Under the pieces are notes generated by a model. It had not been told where the DNA came from. It saw nothing but the letters and a program-made list of their open reading frames with translations, and searched no databases. The position numbers were made by a program, and so were the translations under genes. A DNA stretch of 64,000 nucleotides from Anisakis pegreffii. Taxonomy: Eukaryota > Nematoda > Chromadorea > Rhabditida > Anisakidae. Each line of letters opens with the position of its first letter. Position 1 is the first letter of the stretch. This document shows, in pieces, positions 37,967 through 49,700 of the stretch. The stretch is from assembly GCA_035041965.1 (NCBI GenBank), contig JAPYMA010000620.1:53468-117467 (forward strand). The letters are read 5' to 3'.

Positions 37967-40900
37967 TCAAAATGTTTTTGCAGTTCGATACTTGTGATTG
38001 AACTTCTGCACCAGTGCACGCCTCACTTTGTAACCTGATCTATAGGAATCACTGGCCTCTTCATCCTGGAATTTATACGAGGCTGTAAAAGTTATAAGGG
38101 AAATGTCATGATTCGCTAGAATGTTTCAGCCGATATGTTAGGCTGAAAATTGATCTCACTGATTCTTTCAATAGAGCGCTTCGAAATATTAAATAATTCT
38201 GCATCATTCTCACGTTCTTTCAGTGAATTTCCTTACTGTTGATTCAATGTGGCGAAAAGAAGTTATGTGAAGTAATTGTAGCGTTAAGCGAATAGCAGTA
38301 CCTCTGGACTGAGAGTGAATAGCATCGGTGGTGTTGTTTGAGACTCTTTTCTCAAGTCATCATGGAAATTGTTTCTCGGATCCTTTACGATTTCATCTCC
38401 GGGCTTTATTGACGGTGGATACCGATTTTCGTTCATCGGCCTCTCTTCAGTTTCTCTCAAGAACGACGGCTTCCTCTGATTTTCTGAATCCGACGCAAGT
38501 TCGTGTTGTCTTGTCGGCTCTAGATTATGTGCATCTTCCATGAAGTTCGATCCAGCTTCGAACGTCGCACTTGTTCGGGGTCGAGTCAATCTCGGTGGCA
38601 TTGGCGATTTCAAAGCATTTCCCAGCTCGTCATTGACATATTTATCGGATTTTCGGCTGTCTTCATCACCATACTGAATTCGTTGGAAGTTCCCATCGTT
38701 GTATTGTGCCATTTCTCTGAATCCATCTGAACCACTAGAATCTGGTTTCCTTTCATGTGTTTCATCATCGGTTAGTTGCTGTGTTTCATATCCTAGCTGG
38801 ATACCGTTGTTACCTGCTGCACCCAATGTGAACTCTCCTTCTGAATTTGCCAGATTGCTTTCGTATTGGGGCATCTCTTCGTTTTCTATAGATTTCTGTG
38901 CAGTACTTGTTTCCGTTGTGGTCACAACTAGCTTAGTTGCCGAATCATTTTGCACAGTGTCGCCATATTCACTGCTGTCACTAAAACTCGTTGAATTCAG
39001 TGCATTCGACTCGGAGTCTAATGATTCTTTGGAAGTGCTTGCACTGTCGGAGATTGTGGTGGTCTCGGATGATTCGATGTTTGAATCGGTGGTATACGCG
39101 TTCGCTTCGTACGACTGAATCTCAACTGGAATTTTTCGATCGGATTCCACGCGCTTCTCTGCGTTTTGTTGTTTTTGGCTATCCGTTGCAGTCACTTCGG
39201 ATTTTTCATCGCTTCGTTCCAACTCAACGGTTTCCGTTTGTACGACTTCACCAGATTTTTGATATCCCTCTATGTCTGCATAGATTTGAGCTTGTTGTGT
39301 ACTAGTCTCGATGCCGTCCTCATCGCTCTCAATTCCTATCGAATTTTCCACTTCAGCAGAAACAGTCGTTGCTCTGATTCGATCCCTTGCAAATGAACTT
39401 CCAGCAACGTGTTTGAAATTCCCACCAACTTCATCCACTACCACCACCTCATTTGACATATCGTAATTCACTGCAATTCGGTTCCACTTCTAGTAATGCA
39501 GAAACACAACAGTAAACTATGGGAAACATCTCAGTTTGAGAAAAGCAATAAGTATTCATTTGGAAAGATTTTGAATTTTTCAGCGCTCTGCCAGTCTTTT
39601 TTCAACGCATCACAGTTTGTTAGCCATGAAGTGCCTTTCGAGAAGTTTATTGTTAACGGACTGCGGTGAGACGTTTGTTAAAGAATCGCTTTGCTTACCT
39701 GATGATGGCCAAAGCGATGTTGTTTCATACGGGTTGGTCACTGTTTTTGGCTGCGTATCTGTGGGGCTCTCAGTGACATTAGCTACAATTTCCACTGGTT
39801 CATCGATCACGGTACGATTTGTGGATGTAGAGTCTTTGTTTCCACGCTTTGGACACGAACAGTAGGCTGCGTCTTCACCAGGGTTTCCTTGGCGTCCCTT
39901 TGGACCAGGCTTTCCGTCTCTGCCAGGAGGACCAGGTGGACCGCGTGGACCGTTATCACCAGCACGTCCTGGAATAATCACATGAAATTCCGAATTTAAG
40001 CATTCAAGTTAACAGGCATATAGATTTGGGCTTGATCTTCTCTTGATCTCAGCTGAACACAAATTTTTGTAAAGAAGAAGTTAAGTACCAGGACGTGCAT
40101 CCTCTCCCCGTTTTCCTGGTCTTCCTTCATCACCAACCGGACCCTGTGGACCAGGCAGTCCTTTCGGACCACGAGGTCCTTTCTGAAATTTCGTTCCATC
40201 TTTTCCGCGAGGACCTAAATTTGGCAGTTATTTTCACATTTGTCATTCGACAGTGTTTTTCAGTGAGCGCACTGAACTTGTTGAATTTTTTTGCTCGTGT
40301 TGGATCTTTAGAAATTGTTGCTATTTTTGAAAAACTTTTCCGAATGAACGGAATGAGCGAACTCGTCCAATGATCGCTCATAAAACTTGTATTACCTTGG
40401 GGACCTTGCAATCCTTGCGGTCCGGGCATACCGATATCCCCATCCGGTCCTTGTTCACCTCTCTCTCCGTCACGACCTGGAATTTGCAAAAAATCTACAC
40501 CTTTGTACGCTTATCCATTGTTGAAGAGATCATTGTCGTGGTTTTTCGAAAGGAAATCTGATGTTCTAAAAGAAAAAAGAAAAAAAGAAATCGAATATAA
40601 ACGGAAATTTCTCAACATTCTCTGTTGCAATTTGAAAGCGATCAGCAAATCCTCGTCTTAAAATTACTACTTCAGTAACATTTTAATCAGTTGCTCTCGC
40701 GAGCAATCGTTTTTCAACTAACCTCTTGGTCCTGGTGGTCCTTTGGCGCCTTTCCGCCCACGAGCTCCTCGTACTCCTGCGTAGCCCGGAAGTCCGGGCT
40801 GCCCGGCACGGCACGGTGAGCATGCGCCTGTCATTGGACTCTCGTACTCGCCCTCTCTGCCAGGTTTTCCTGGATCACCGTCCACACCATCCACACCTGC

Positions 40901-41682
40901 AAACCAACAAAAGCCCATTCTGGCAGTCGACTTTTTCTGTGCTGTGTTCACCAGATCAATCATTAAGTATGATAGCTTGATGCAGTGCTGTAGCTATCAT
41001 GTTCAATATTTAACTCTCGCTGTTCTTCTGAGAACATCGAAAGCTATAGGGAAAATTTTACTCGTGCATCTATCAATATCATATAAACCTGATCCATTAA
41101 CACACCTGGCTCTCCTGGTTCTCCGGGTGGTCCTGGTTGTCCAGGCGGACAATTATTTGTGGCTTCCCAATCGCCTTCACTTACGTTCGTTTCAGATCCA
41201 GATTCAGAGATGGACCATTGTAAGGCATATTCAGGCTCTTCATATCTGTTACCATCTGAAACTTTTACGGCCAGTTAGTTAAGTTTCAACGTTTCGTGCG
41301 AGTGAGTAGACAAACATAAATTTACAAACAAAAAATGCAAAAACTCGGATAATTCGCCTTCAAAACCATGAGTAACTTCAGTGCACAATTGAGTCAAACT
41401 TTAACTCAACTCACATTGTCTTTTGAGTCTGCTCTTGAGTGGTTTGGAGCGTGGTTGCCCGAAATGATTTCGTGCCGTCGTCAAATGTGTGGTTTGCTCG
41501 ATGAGATCGTTCCACATTTTATTCGACATTTGGTTGTATTCAATACGATACGCATTCAACTGATCTTCCATATTTTTTAAGTCGTTCAGTAACAATGGTA
41601 TTGCGAACAAGACCGCGCTGAATGCGAGTCCGGATAGTGCGGCAGCGATTTGTGAACATTGGTAAATGTTCGGTGACCTCAT
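37967..41682 (-). CDS. Cuticle collagen with long acidic C-terminal extension
   Basis: Structural protein of the exoskeleton, secreted by the hypodermis. Exons 41415-41682, 41106-41255, 40723-40896, 40396-40476, 40089-40214, 39699-39968, 38302-39470 and 37967-38065 join in frame to 778 residues. The N-terminus has the single hydrophobic segment of cuticle collagens (LAFSAVLFAIPLLL) and an MWNDL motif, then RLKRQYG, a subtilisin-type processing site at residues 86-90. Gly-X-Y blocks follow, interrupted by an insert with CSPC, and end in the cluster CSCPKR. Most such collagens stop soon after; here about 490 residues follow that are rich in Ser, Thr, Glu and Asp (largest exon 1169 bases) and end in a basic tail. 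The length recalls BLI-type collagens, but I cannot assign an ortholog. A TTCAG at 41704-41708 lies 21 bases before the ATG and could be a trans-splice or 5' UTR acceptor. Confidence 0.93.
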
Positions 41683-43777
41683 TTCCGAATGGCGAATTGT
41701 TGCCTGAAGCAGATAATTAACAGCAATTACTTAAAAGTGTCTCCTTATCTTCATCGATATCTTCACTTCAGCTATTACTATCGAATTGGTATTGCTGTTT
41801 AACAAAAGATTTTGTGGAGATAAGCAGAACTAGACAAGGTCAGTGGAAAACCAAAAGAGTTCGAAGCACTGAATATGAGATGTATTGAAAGAAGGTTAGT
41901 CTAACAATAAGAATAATCTCAGCACGAAACTAAAGACCATTAAACGACAAACATATTCGTATAAGATGTTTGTTATCTGATGTTCCTTTATATACCAGCA
42001 CAGGTTATGAGGTCGTTCGAATGTTTTTGCTGGCGATGAATTGTTTCAGTGATAGTCTGAAACAACAATTTTCAGATGGTGAGCGGCGAAATCATTGTGT
42101 CAACTAATAGATTCGCATACAACACGCTATCAAACTTATGAATTCTGCACAAAAACTCATTTCATCCTCATCGCAAGCACACAGTGCATGCACCAACACC
42201 AATTGACACTATTTCGTGTGTGAAAGGACACATCTCTGAGAGAACTGAACTTACTGCTATTGTAATGAATGATCGTCGTCATTTGTGTCTGCTTTATTAT
42301 GTGAAATAAATGAGATCCATCATAATCGCTCGAATAGTCATGCATTCATTCATAAAATTCATCTCAGTGTTTTCACTACAATGCCGTCAATATGAATGAG
42401 CCAACGCATAGCGATAATGCGAAGAATTCATCCGAGAATCACAATCGCACTAAACGATTATTAGTAAGTGGCGCCGTTTTGTTGTGAATCGGCTATTTCA
42501 AGTCGTTATTATGCCATTATGAGATAGCAATTTATGTGTCATCCTTTGGATTTTTGCGTTGCATCGGTCGTTCATCTGATTGGAGCGTAGATTTATGCGC
42601 AAACTGATTTCATGAGATCTGTTGAAGAAGCTGTTCACACAGCCCCAAATAATTTAGCAATGAAATGAATGTTGCTAAATGGATATTTCAATGACACTTC
42701 ATATGAAATTGTTCGACTAGGTCAGTGGTTTTCAAGCTTTATTGCTTCGTATACACCTTAGAAAATTTCAAGATGCCCTCGTGCCCCTTACCTTACCTCA
42801 CACATCCTCCCGCACTCCTCACTCACCCCTGTCACCCACCCTCTCTCGCCGTCTCGGATCACCAGGAGGTCCATGGCCCCTAAGTCGAGAAATCCTGGCC
42901 TAGATCAACGTGCCCTTGCAAAAAACATAACCACTGTCTCCAATTCCGACTTCACAGTGCCAACCAGTTCTTCAAAAGCTTCTGTGCTTTTCTTCGAATA
43001 AAAAACGAATGATGTTCCACTAGAATGAGATCTATCCGGCACGATTCATGTGGAAGATTGCGTTTTTTTCGCTTCAGGAACTTGGATGCCTTTTAGATTC
43101 GTCCTAGCTTCCTGGATCCACTTGTTCGGTTGTCAAATCAATTGATTCTTGAGAAGTGGAGAAGAGAAAAGCATATAAAATGAGAGAATCTGTCATTAGT
43201 GCGACATTATCACCATGGGAATATTGATGCAAATATTCCGCTACGTTTTTTTATGGGAACACGCCGACGTAATTGATAGGTCAAAGTCATAAAAGTGCCT
43301 TGATCACCTGAACGAGGAGAGGCACAAACGCACTGATTCATTCTAAACATAAGTTCATTCAGGTGATGCGGATTAAACACAAAGCAATAGTAATAATCTT
43401 GATCATAATAATAGGAATAATAAAAACAGCAATAATAATTATAATAATGTGAACACGAAAATTAGACCAGATTAGAATGTTTCATGCAAGGTGGAACAAG
43501 TTTATCTTTGTATCCGTCCGAAATTCGCACGTTTTTGCTGGTATTTTCATTTTGAGTGCCCAATTTGTGAGATCGCTAACAAATGCCACACGACACCTTT
43601 GATGAGATAAGATCAATTTCACCGGCGCTATGAACTGATTCGATGAGCGGATTGATGACCAGATTAGGAAATGAGAATTGAAAACATGTTGAATAAAGAA
43701 ACTCAACAAAAACTGATGCATGTTTCAAATGATATCGCAGAAGATCACATTCAATAAAAATGATCACAAATGATTTT
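41683..43777. other. Intergenic spacer with one transposon remnant and AT-rich microsatellite
   Basis: No supported gene. It includes the probable collagen promoter beside 41703, the hAT-like element at 42717-42903 and a run of ATA/AAT trinucleotides at 43384-43450. Confidence 0.55.
42717..42903. mobile_element. hAT-like miniature inverted-repeat element
   Basis: The left end CAGTGGTTTTCAA and the right end CGAGAAATCCTGG are imperfect inverted repeats of the Charlie-like hAT type. The bases outside them, ACTAGGTC on the left and CCTAGATC on the right, match at 6 of 8 positions, which fits a decayed 8-base target duplication. The interior is C-rich (CCTCACTCACCCCTGTCACC) and non-coding. Confidence 0.6.
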
Positions 43778-45585
43778 TCAGTGATGCGGTACTGTAAACA
43801 CATCAATATATCCATTACGATTGTAACTGTGATTCTCGTAGAACTGTACCAATGTTGAGAGGTTCGGAAACATTGGACCACCGTGTTCAATGTAGTATCC
43901 ACGAATGACAAATTCTTTTTGTTTGCTTTCCCTGAACAAACAATTAGTTTTACTTTGACAATTAGAAGCGGTTGAGGTGGTGTCACCTTTTGAATTCCAT
44001 GTGAACGCGCAATCTGAGTTTGCAAGAGTGTATTGCTAGACATTCAGTTTAGAATTTCATGCTGTTCTCACAAATCGAGAATTCTCAAATAATCAAATGT
44101 CTCCTATCTTACTTACGAATGAATATCTCTTGTTACGTGGTCCTCAATCATTTGATCGTGATGCGACAGTTTTGAACTGGCCATATCTACAAAATTATGC
44201 CACACTTACTCATCTTCAACGAGTTCGCCCATTGTCCTCACCAACCAATGGAACGGAGTATTACGCGACGATCGATAGATGACCGTCAATGGAAGACGCA
44301 CGTTTTCATCCCAACCATCCTAAAATAAATCTCATATTCATTCAGCGACTCGCCTTCCTGCCCGGCAACTCACCATTTACTCAGCTTCACAACATTTCTA
44401 CCAAAGAAGCACCTTGCAAAATTTAGCACCAATTGCGAGAGCAAAATGGTGTTTCCATCAAAAACCTATAGCAAACTGTTGTTTTGCAACAAGTCGCGAG
44501 ATTTTCGCTCATGTTCATTGTTTACACCATGCTCATTGAGAACAGCTCATTATATTGTGCTGAATTTAAGATATTGATGAAATCAACTTCAGCCGTTGCT
44601 TCGTTATTAACGATTAAAATTGACCACAGTGGTAAATTCCACGAACACGAACCGTTTGCTCCCATTGGTGATACAATCGAAATTCAGTTGGAGGTTTCAC
44701 AGCCTCCTCAGCTTCACTTCTTGTTTTCACTCCAATATAGCGCCAAACCAAACGTCCCTTCAGTAACGGCGGCTCAACCGTTGGTCTCCGTGTTCTTTCC
44801 GATGGCGTCTTTTCTAGAATGTAAACGATGAATTTTTCAATGTTTTCAAATCTTCAGCCATAATTTGTTAGCTTCGCTCTTTCTCATGATTCGCATGTTG
44901 CTCATACCTAGTTTGTTAGGAATCTTATTCGAAGGATGTATTCAAATCAAAGGATCATAATTCATTTCAGAATCCTCGACTAACTCCCCGTTCACGTGTT
45001 GTTACTAATGAGGAACTGTTCACTTATAAATCTACAAATTATCATATCTAACTGTTACTCTGTTTTCAACCAATCGTTGTGCTTAAAAGCTGTTGATCTG
45101 TTATTTGTAAGCAGTGTTGCTAAAAAGGCTCAACAGTATTCGCTGACCTGGTGATGAAAACGATGGCGTCATATTCGATGAAGACAATGCCGAACCATCC
45201 ACTGCAACTCCAGTCGAAGACTGATTCTCGCTGAAATACCGACTTAATCAAATTCCACAAATTCTTATCCTTGATCGAAATCAAGCGATGAAGTTTTTTT
45301 TGGGCACACTGTTATCATCGTCGATTGAGCATTCATTTCGGCATTCGATCAAACGATATTCGAACAAATATATTTCAAAGAAAGAAATTGCATTCGCTTG
45401 TTTGACATTTTGGGAAATGAGAGGCTATTGATCGCGACAGATCAAAGCCAATAATCTGATGATCCATTTCTTGCTGTCAAAAATCATAAATATCACCGAA
45501 AATCTTTCAAAACGTCGTCCACTCACTCGAATACACTTCCAGAACTCTCGTCTTGAGCAGTCTGTCTGCTTTTCAGACGTGACAT
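43778..45585 (-). CDS. Small SH2-domain protein with divergent phosphotyrosine pocket
   Basis: An SH2-only protein of 188 residues, so a likely adaptor or modulator of tyrosine-kinase signalling. Exons 45527-45585 (ATG), 45148-45230, 44653-44813, 44210-44319 and 43778-43931 (TGA) join in frame at all four introns. The N-terminal 55 or so residues are serine-rich and look disordered. The SH2 fold starts at VWRYIGVKTRSEAE; where the FLVR motif with its phosphotyrosine-binding arginine should stand the sequence reads FRLYHQWE. Later strands are recognisable: LPLTVIYRSS, FHWLVRTMGE, then FVIRGYYIEHGG and FPNLSTLVQFYENH. It lies between the phosphatase and the collagen on the same strand. The donor of exon 3 is ACG/gttcgt. 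I do not recognise a named ortholog; the domain call rests on the C-terminal half. Confidence 0.75.
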
Positions 45586-46751
45586 TAAAACGAACTGTCA
45601 ACAGCACAGTGACAGTACGCGAACGTCAAATGCACTTAAGTGGTTACAACAAAGCAATTAACACACGAATATTTCAGTTATGCAAATGATGTTTGCTTGA
45701 AACATTTCAATTTTTTTAAATTGAATATTCCATCGAGAAAACTCGTTGCCAGAATATGCTAAAATTTTGAAATACTAACGAGGAGTCATCAATATGTTTT
45801 CATACGATATAATACAGTGCATTTTTGGTTTCACTTCAAGCCGCTCTCGCTGGAAGTTAAAAACTGGACTGGGCAAATAGATCGATAGTCACCAAATTAT
45901 CAACTAGATTGTGGAGGTGGGATTCAAGGAAGCAAATTCAAACGTACCAGGTCGTCAAACACAATTATCTCCTATGAAGAAGGCGGCTGACCGACTATAA
46001 CATATGATGAGAGTAATTTTTGTGATTTTTGCGACAACCGAGGGGAATTGTTTGTAATGGGCTGCGTAACTATTGAACATACTTATCGTAGAAGTAATTG
46101 AAAATTTCGATATTTCGTAATGCAAGCTGACTGGAATACTTCTGACAATCACCAACTGAAGCATATCTGATATCTTGTGTAGATTCTGATTTTGAACACA
46201 AAATCAAAAACGTTTATTTTCATGTTGTGATCATTAATACCAGATAGAACCAGAGTTATGCTCAATTCCTTACCGTAATTACAAAATAAATGGACTGTTC
46301 ACTTAATATCATCCAAGTAATGTTCAATCAAAAACGAGTGAAATAAACGGAGTTTTCTGGGATCCGTTGACTTTATTTCGGCGATTGTGGTATAGATGCC
46401 GCACTTCCTGTGAACCGCACCTACAATATTCACTCGATTTCAGAACGAAAATGATGCCCCATGAATTCTGGTCAGGAATTCGCACCTCACATGCGAATTT
46501 CTTCACTCGAATCCACGTTTTGGACAGCAACATATCAAAATGGATTTGCATTCGAGACTTTTCATGGAAACCCCTTTCAAAGTATTACTCCGTCTTTGAT
46601 GGATTTAGAGCAAGCGCATTTCAGGAGAAAGACGAAAAAGTCTCTCATTATTGATTTGGAGAATAATTTTTTCTTCGTCCGAAAATTTTCCACTTGTCCA
46701 GAACTGGCTCTAACGTTGGCTGAAGTTATCCTAGAAACCAACCTGAGGTAC
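45586..46751. other. Spacer between phosphatase and SH2 gene
   Basis: About 1.2 kb. A plus-strand frame at 46461-46829 is open for 122 codons but overlaps the phosphatase 3' end and has no family or splice support. A TTTATT at 46372-46377 could be the phosphatase polyadenylation signal on the minus strand. GGTACCTAAGGTACC at 46747-46761 is a perfect inverted repeat spanning the phosphatase stop codon. Confidence 0.45.
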
Positions 46752-49700
46752 CTAAGGTACCTGGGGAACATTGATCAATTCAGGTCGATCTTGCATTTGA
46801 GCACACGGGGGGCGTTGTCGGGATGGTGAAAGATCGGCGGGAGCTGGCTCAAATGGAGCTATATTTGTCGTAGGACTAGGTTGAAGTGGTGTTTTGTTGG
46901 ATCGAGGTGACAAGACTGGCGATGTTTTTTGATCATAACGTTCCTGAGGTGTTGTTGCCTTCTGGAAATATGGACTCTCCTCTTCTGGACAGGCAATAGC
47001 TTCGTCCGCAATAAGATTCTCTTTGACGGATTCTTTTGATTTCAAGTATGCGTTATATTCATCTTCGAATTTCGTCGCCTTCTAAAAAAGCAAAGCTTTA
47101 ATGGATTATGGATAAGAAACCATTTTCTCACCAGTATCAAGTTGTATTAAACTAAAAATGAAGCAGTTAACTTCATAGCACTGATGATACTTTTCACCGA
47201 TTATCATAGTCATCGTATAGCATTGTTGACCACTCACTACCCGTTCTATGCATCTAGACCTCCTTCTAAAGCAAGTTTTCGACATAAGGTGCTCTCTCGA
47301 TGAATTTATTAGTCTACTTTTTGGTTTTCCTGATGCTTCCCTCTGAAAGCTGTTTTATGACAACCTCTTTGAGTTCAGGTTTATTGTCCATGACACTACA
47401 CGCCGTTGCATAAGCGACAAGACATCTTGCAACGTAAACCAATTGTATGTCTGTTTGCACGGCGCCCATACGCATTGCTGAAAAACCTCTTGCATTCAGA
47501 GTATAAATGGCTTGCATTCTCTGCTCTCGAATTCTGCAGGCAAAGGTACAAATGTAACATTTTGCTCACAATCACATGAAATATCACTAAAACTCATCCT
47601 GCATGTGTTCTAAGAGGAAAACATTTTGCTTGCACTGAAATTTTTTGAATCACTCAAAGTCGTAAATGTGTTTGAAAACACGCTCTGGAATATCCGTTTG
47701 ATTATCTGCAGCATCTTGAATTAGATAAAGTGATCTATAGTCGAGTTTTGGAAGAGTGATGAACAAGCATTCGACTGATGGTGAGATCGGAGTTCATCTG
47801 TCGTTCTTTTTTTCAATGGATGGTTACTGACCACGAAGTTGCTTGATTGCATTGATAAGATTGAATGGTTTCAACGTGAGGAGTATTTGTATACATAGCT
47901 CGAGTGCCACAATACAGCCTGTACGACCGATTCCGGCTGAACAATGCACCAGAGTTGGTCGACTTGTCGATTGTCTGGCCATTTTTAACATGCGAAACGG
48001 TGCGAATACACTTGTTGGCACCCATTTGTCGGGCCTAAATGAACCTTCCAGCGTATGATACCACTTACCATTTTCATCTCATCGTTTTTTTAAAGCTGAT
48101 AGATGTTAGAATTGGATCACATGAAACTTATGTGTGGTCACGCATTGATCATGTAGAAGTTAATATGGGATAGCGAACGCGCTCCGGACAGTGACTGCAA
48201 TATATAACACTGAAATTTATTTGATGTTTTGCATCGATTATCTCAGGAAGTTGAAAGTGCATCCTGAAGAGTGGAATACAATGGTGAAAAGCAGAATATA
48301 CTCTAATGACAATGATTCACAAAAAACGACCATTGCTTCCAGCGAACATGTGTTATTTGCAGGTGTTCACCAAATCCTTCGACATCTAATTTGGTCATGA
48401 CAAGTGTGCTGTCTTCGTCGTCCACTGAGATGTTCTTTATCACTACACCTACAGATCAACAGCATAACGAGAGCGCTTATAATCAGAAACAAACTCCTAA
48501 AAGTTGCTAAAAAATCTTGTTGAAATACGTTTGTGTATAACTTCGAAAAGTTCATCCGAAAAGATCAATCCGCGGTTCATTGAATATCTTTAGAGACTGA
48601 AATGCACTCTGCTTTTAGTTCAAGGGATGTACGCGTCTTTGGCAGCTTTCAACGTATCAAACTTAGCGAAGTCAGCTGAACTGGTTGACGAATCCAGTGA
48701 CTGCTACTAACCTGCGAATTCAATAGTTTCACCTTCCTCTGGTGGCCAATATTGCACACATTTAATTTTGCGTGCTTCGACAACATTACACAGCATAAAT
48801 ATAAGACTCACTTTTTCTTGCATTATCATTTTCCAAAAATCGTTCACCGTATTCTTCATTGGTCCCTGCAATGAGTATTCTCAACTCTTTTAAGTGATTA
48901 TTTGGTGTTGTATGCGGAATGGAGACATATAAAAACGCACTTTCAATTGGAAAGAAACTCTGCTTTCTATAACAGCTGATTTTCAACTTTTTTTGACATC
49001 TTGTAAAATTTCGTTCGATTTCGACTTTTTGCACCAGTCCGCTACAGCTACCCTCTACTTTCGGTTTATTTCGAACAACTCATTGTTGAGAGCATGAACT
49101 GCATCGTTACCTGCGTGCAAATGAATGGGTTCAGAAGTGGATCTCCTCTGACATAACTTGCATGGATATAGTCTTGTTTGTCGTTCTTCAGCACCACTCT
49201 CGTTTGATCAATGCATACAACATCTGATTTTGAGATAAATATATATTTCGCCTTCCGTTTACTTTTATTCGTTAAAGTGCAAAATGAATCTGATGACCGT
49301 GAAACTCAGACTTCATGCCCGATTGCTACTATGATGATGCAAATATATTTGGTCTGTTCAAATTTTAGTTCTTCTTATTTCTGGATGCATCAAGAGGTTC
49401 CAAACCATTTATGTTTCGTGATATTCAACGATTTGAATCATCCCTTTTTATCGGAACAATTTGAATCATCTCAAGGTCGACGAATTATGATTACCTCTGT
49501 ATCGATTCCGATCCATATTTCTATTGAATGCTACTCTTGTGGTCCCTGGTGGAACGTAGTTCTTTAAGTTGGTTTGGTATTCGCGGATGAGACCTTCAAT
49601 GCCAAGTGCGAAGAGTTCCTGAAAAGAGATACTCTTCGTGAGTTGTCACTGAAAAAAGTGACAAAATTCGATGAAAGAACAGGTTAAACTCACGGAAAGA

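Noticed and set aside
38328..39396. Several plus-strand frames of 70 to 139 codons
   Set aside because: They are antisense shadows of the large collagen tail exon, which has splice and phase support.
42780..42900. C-rich stretch considered as a promoter or CpG island
   Set aside because: It is the interior of the hAT-like element bounded by inverted ends.
46461..46829. 122-codon plus-strand frame beside the phosphatase
   Set aside because: Runs antisense into the last phosphatase exon and shows no family motif or splice partners.
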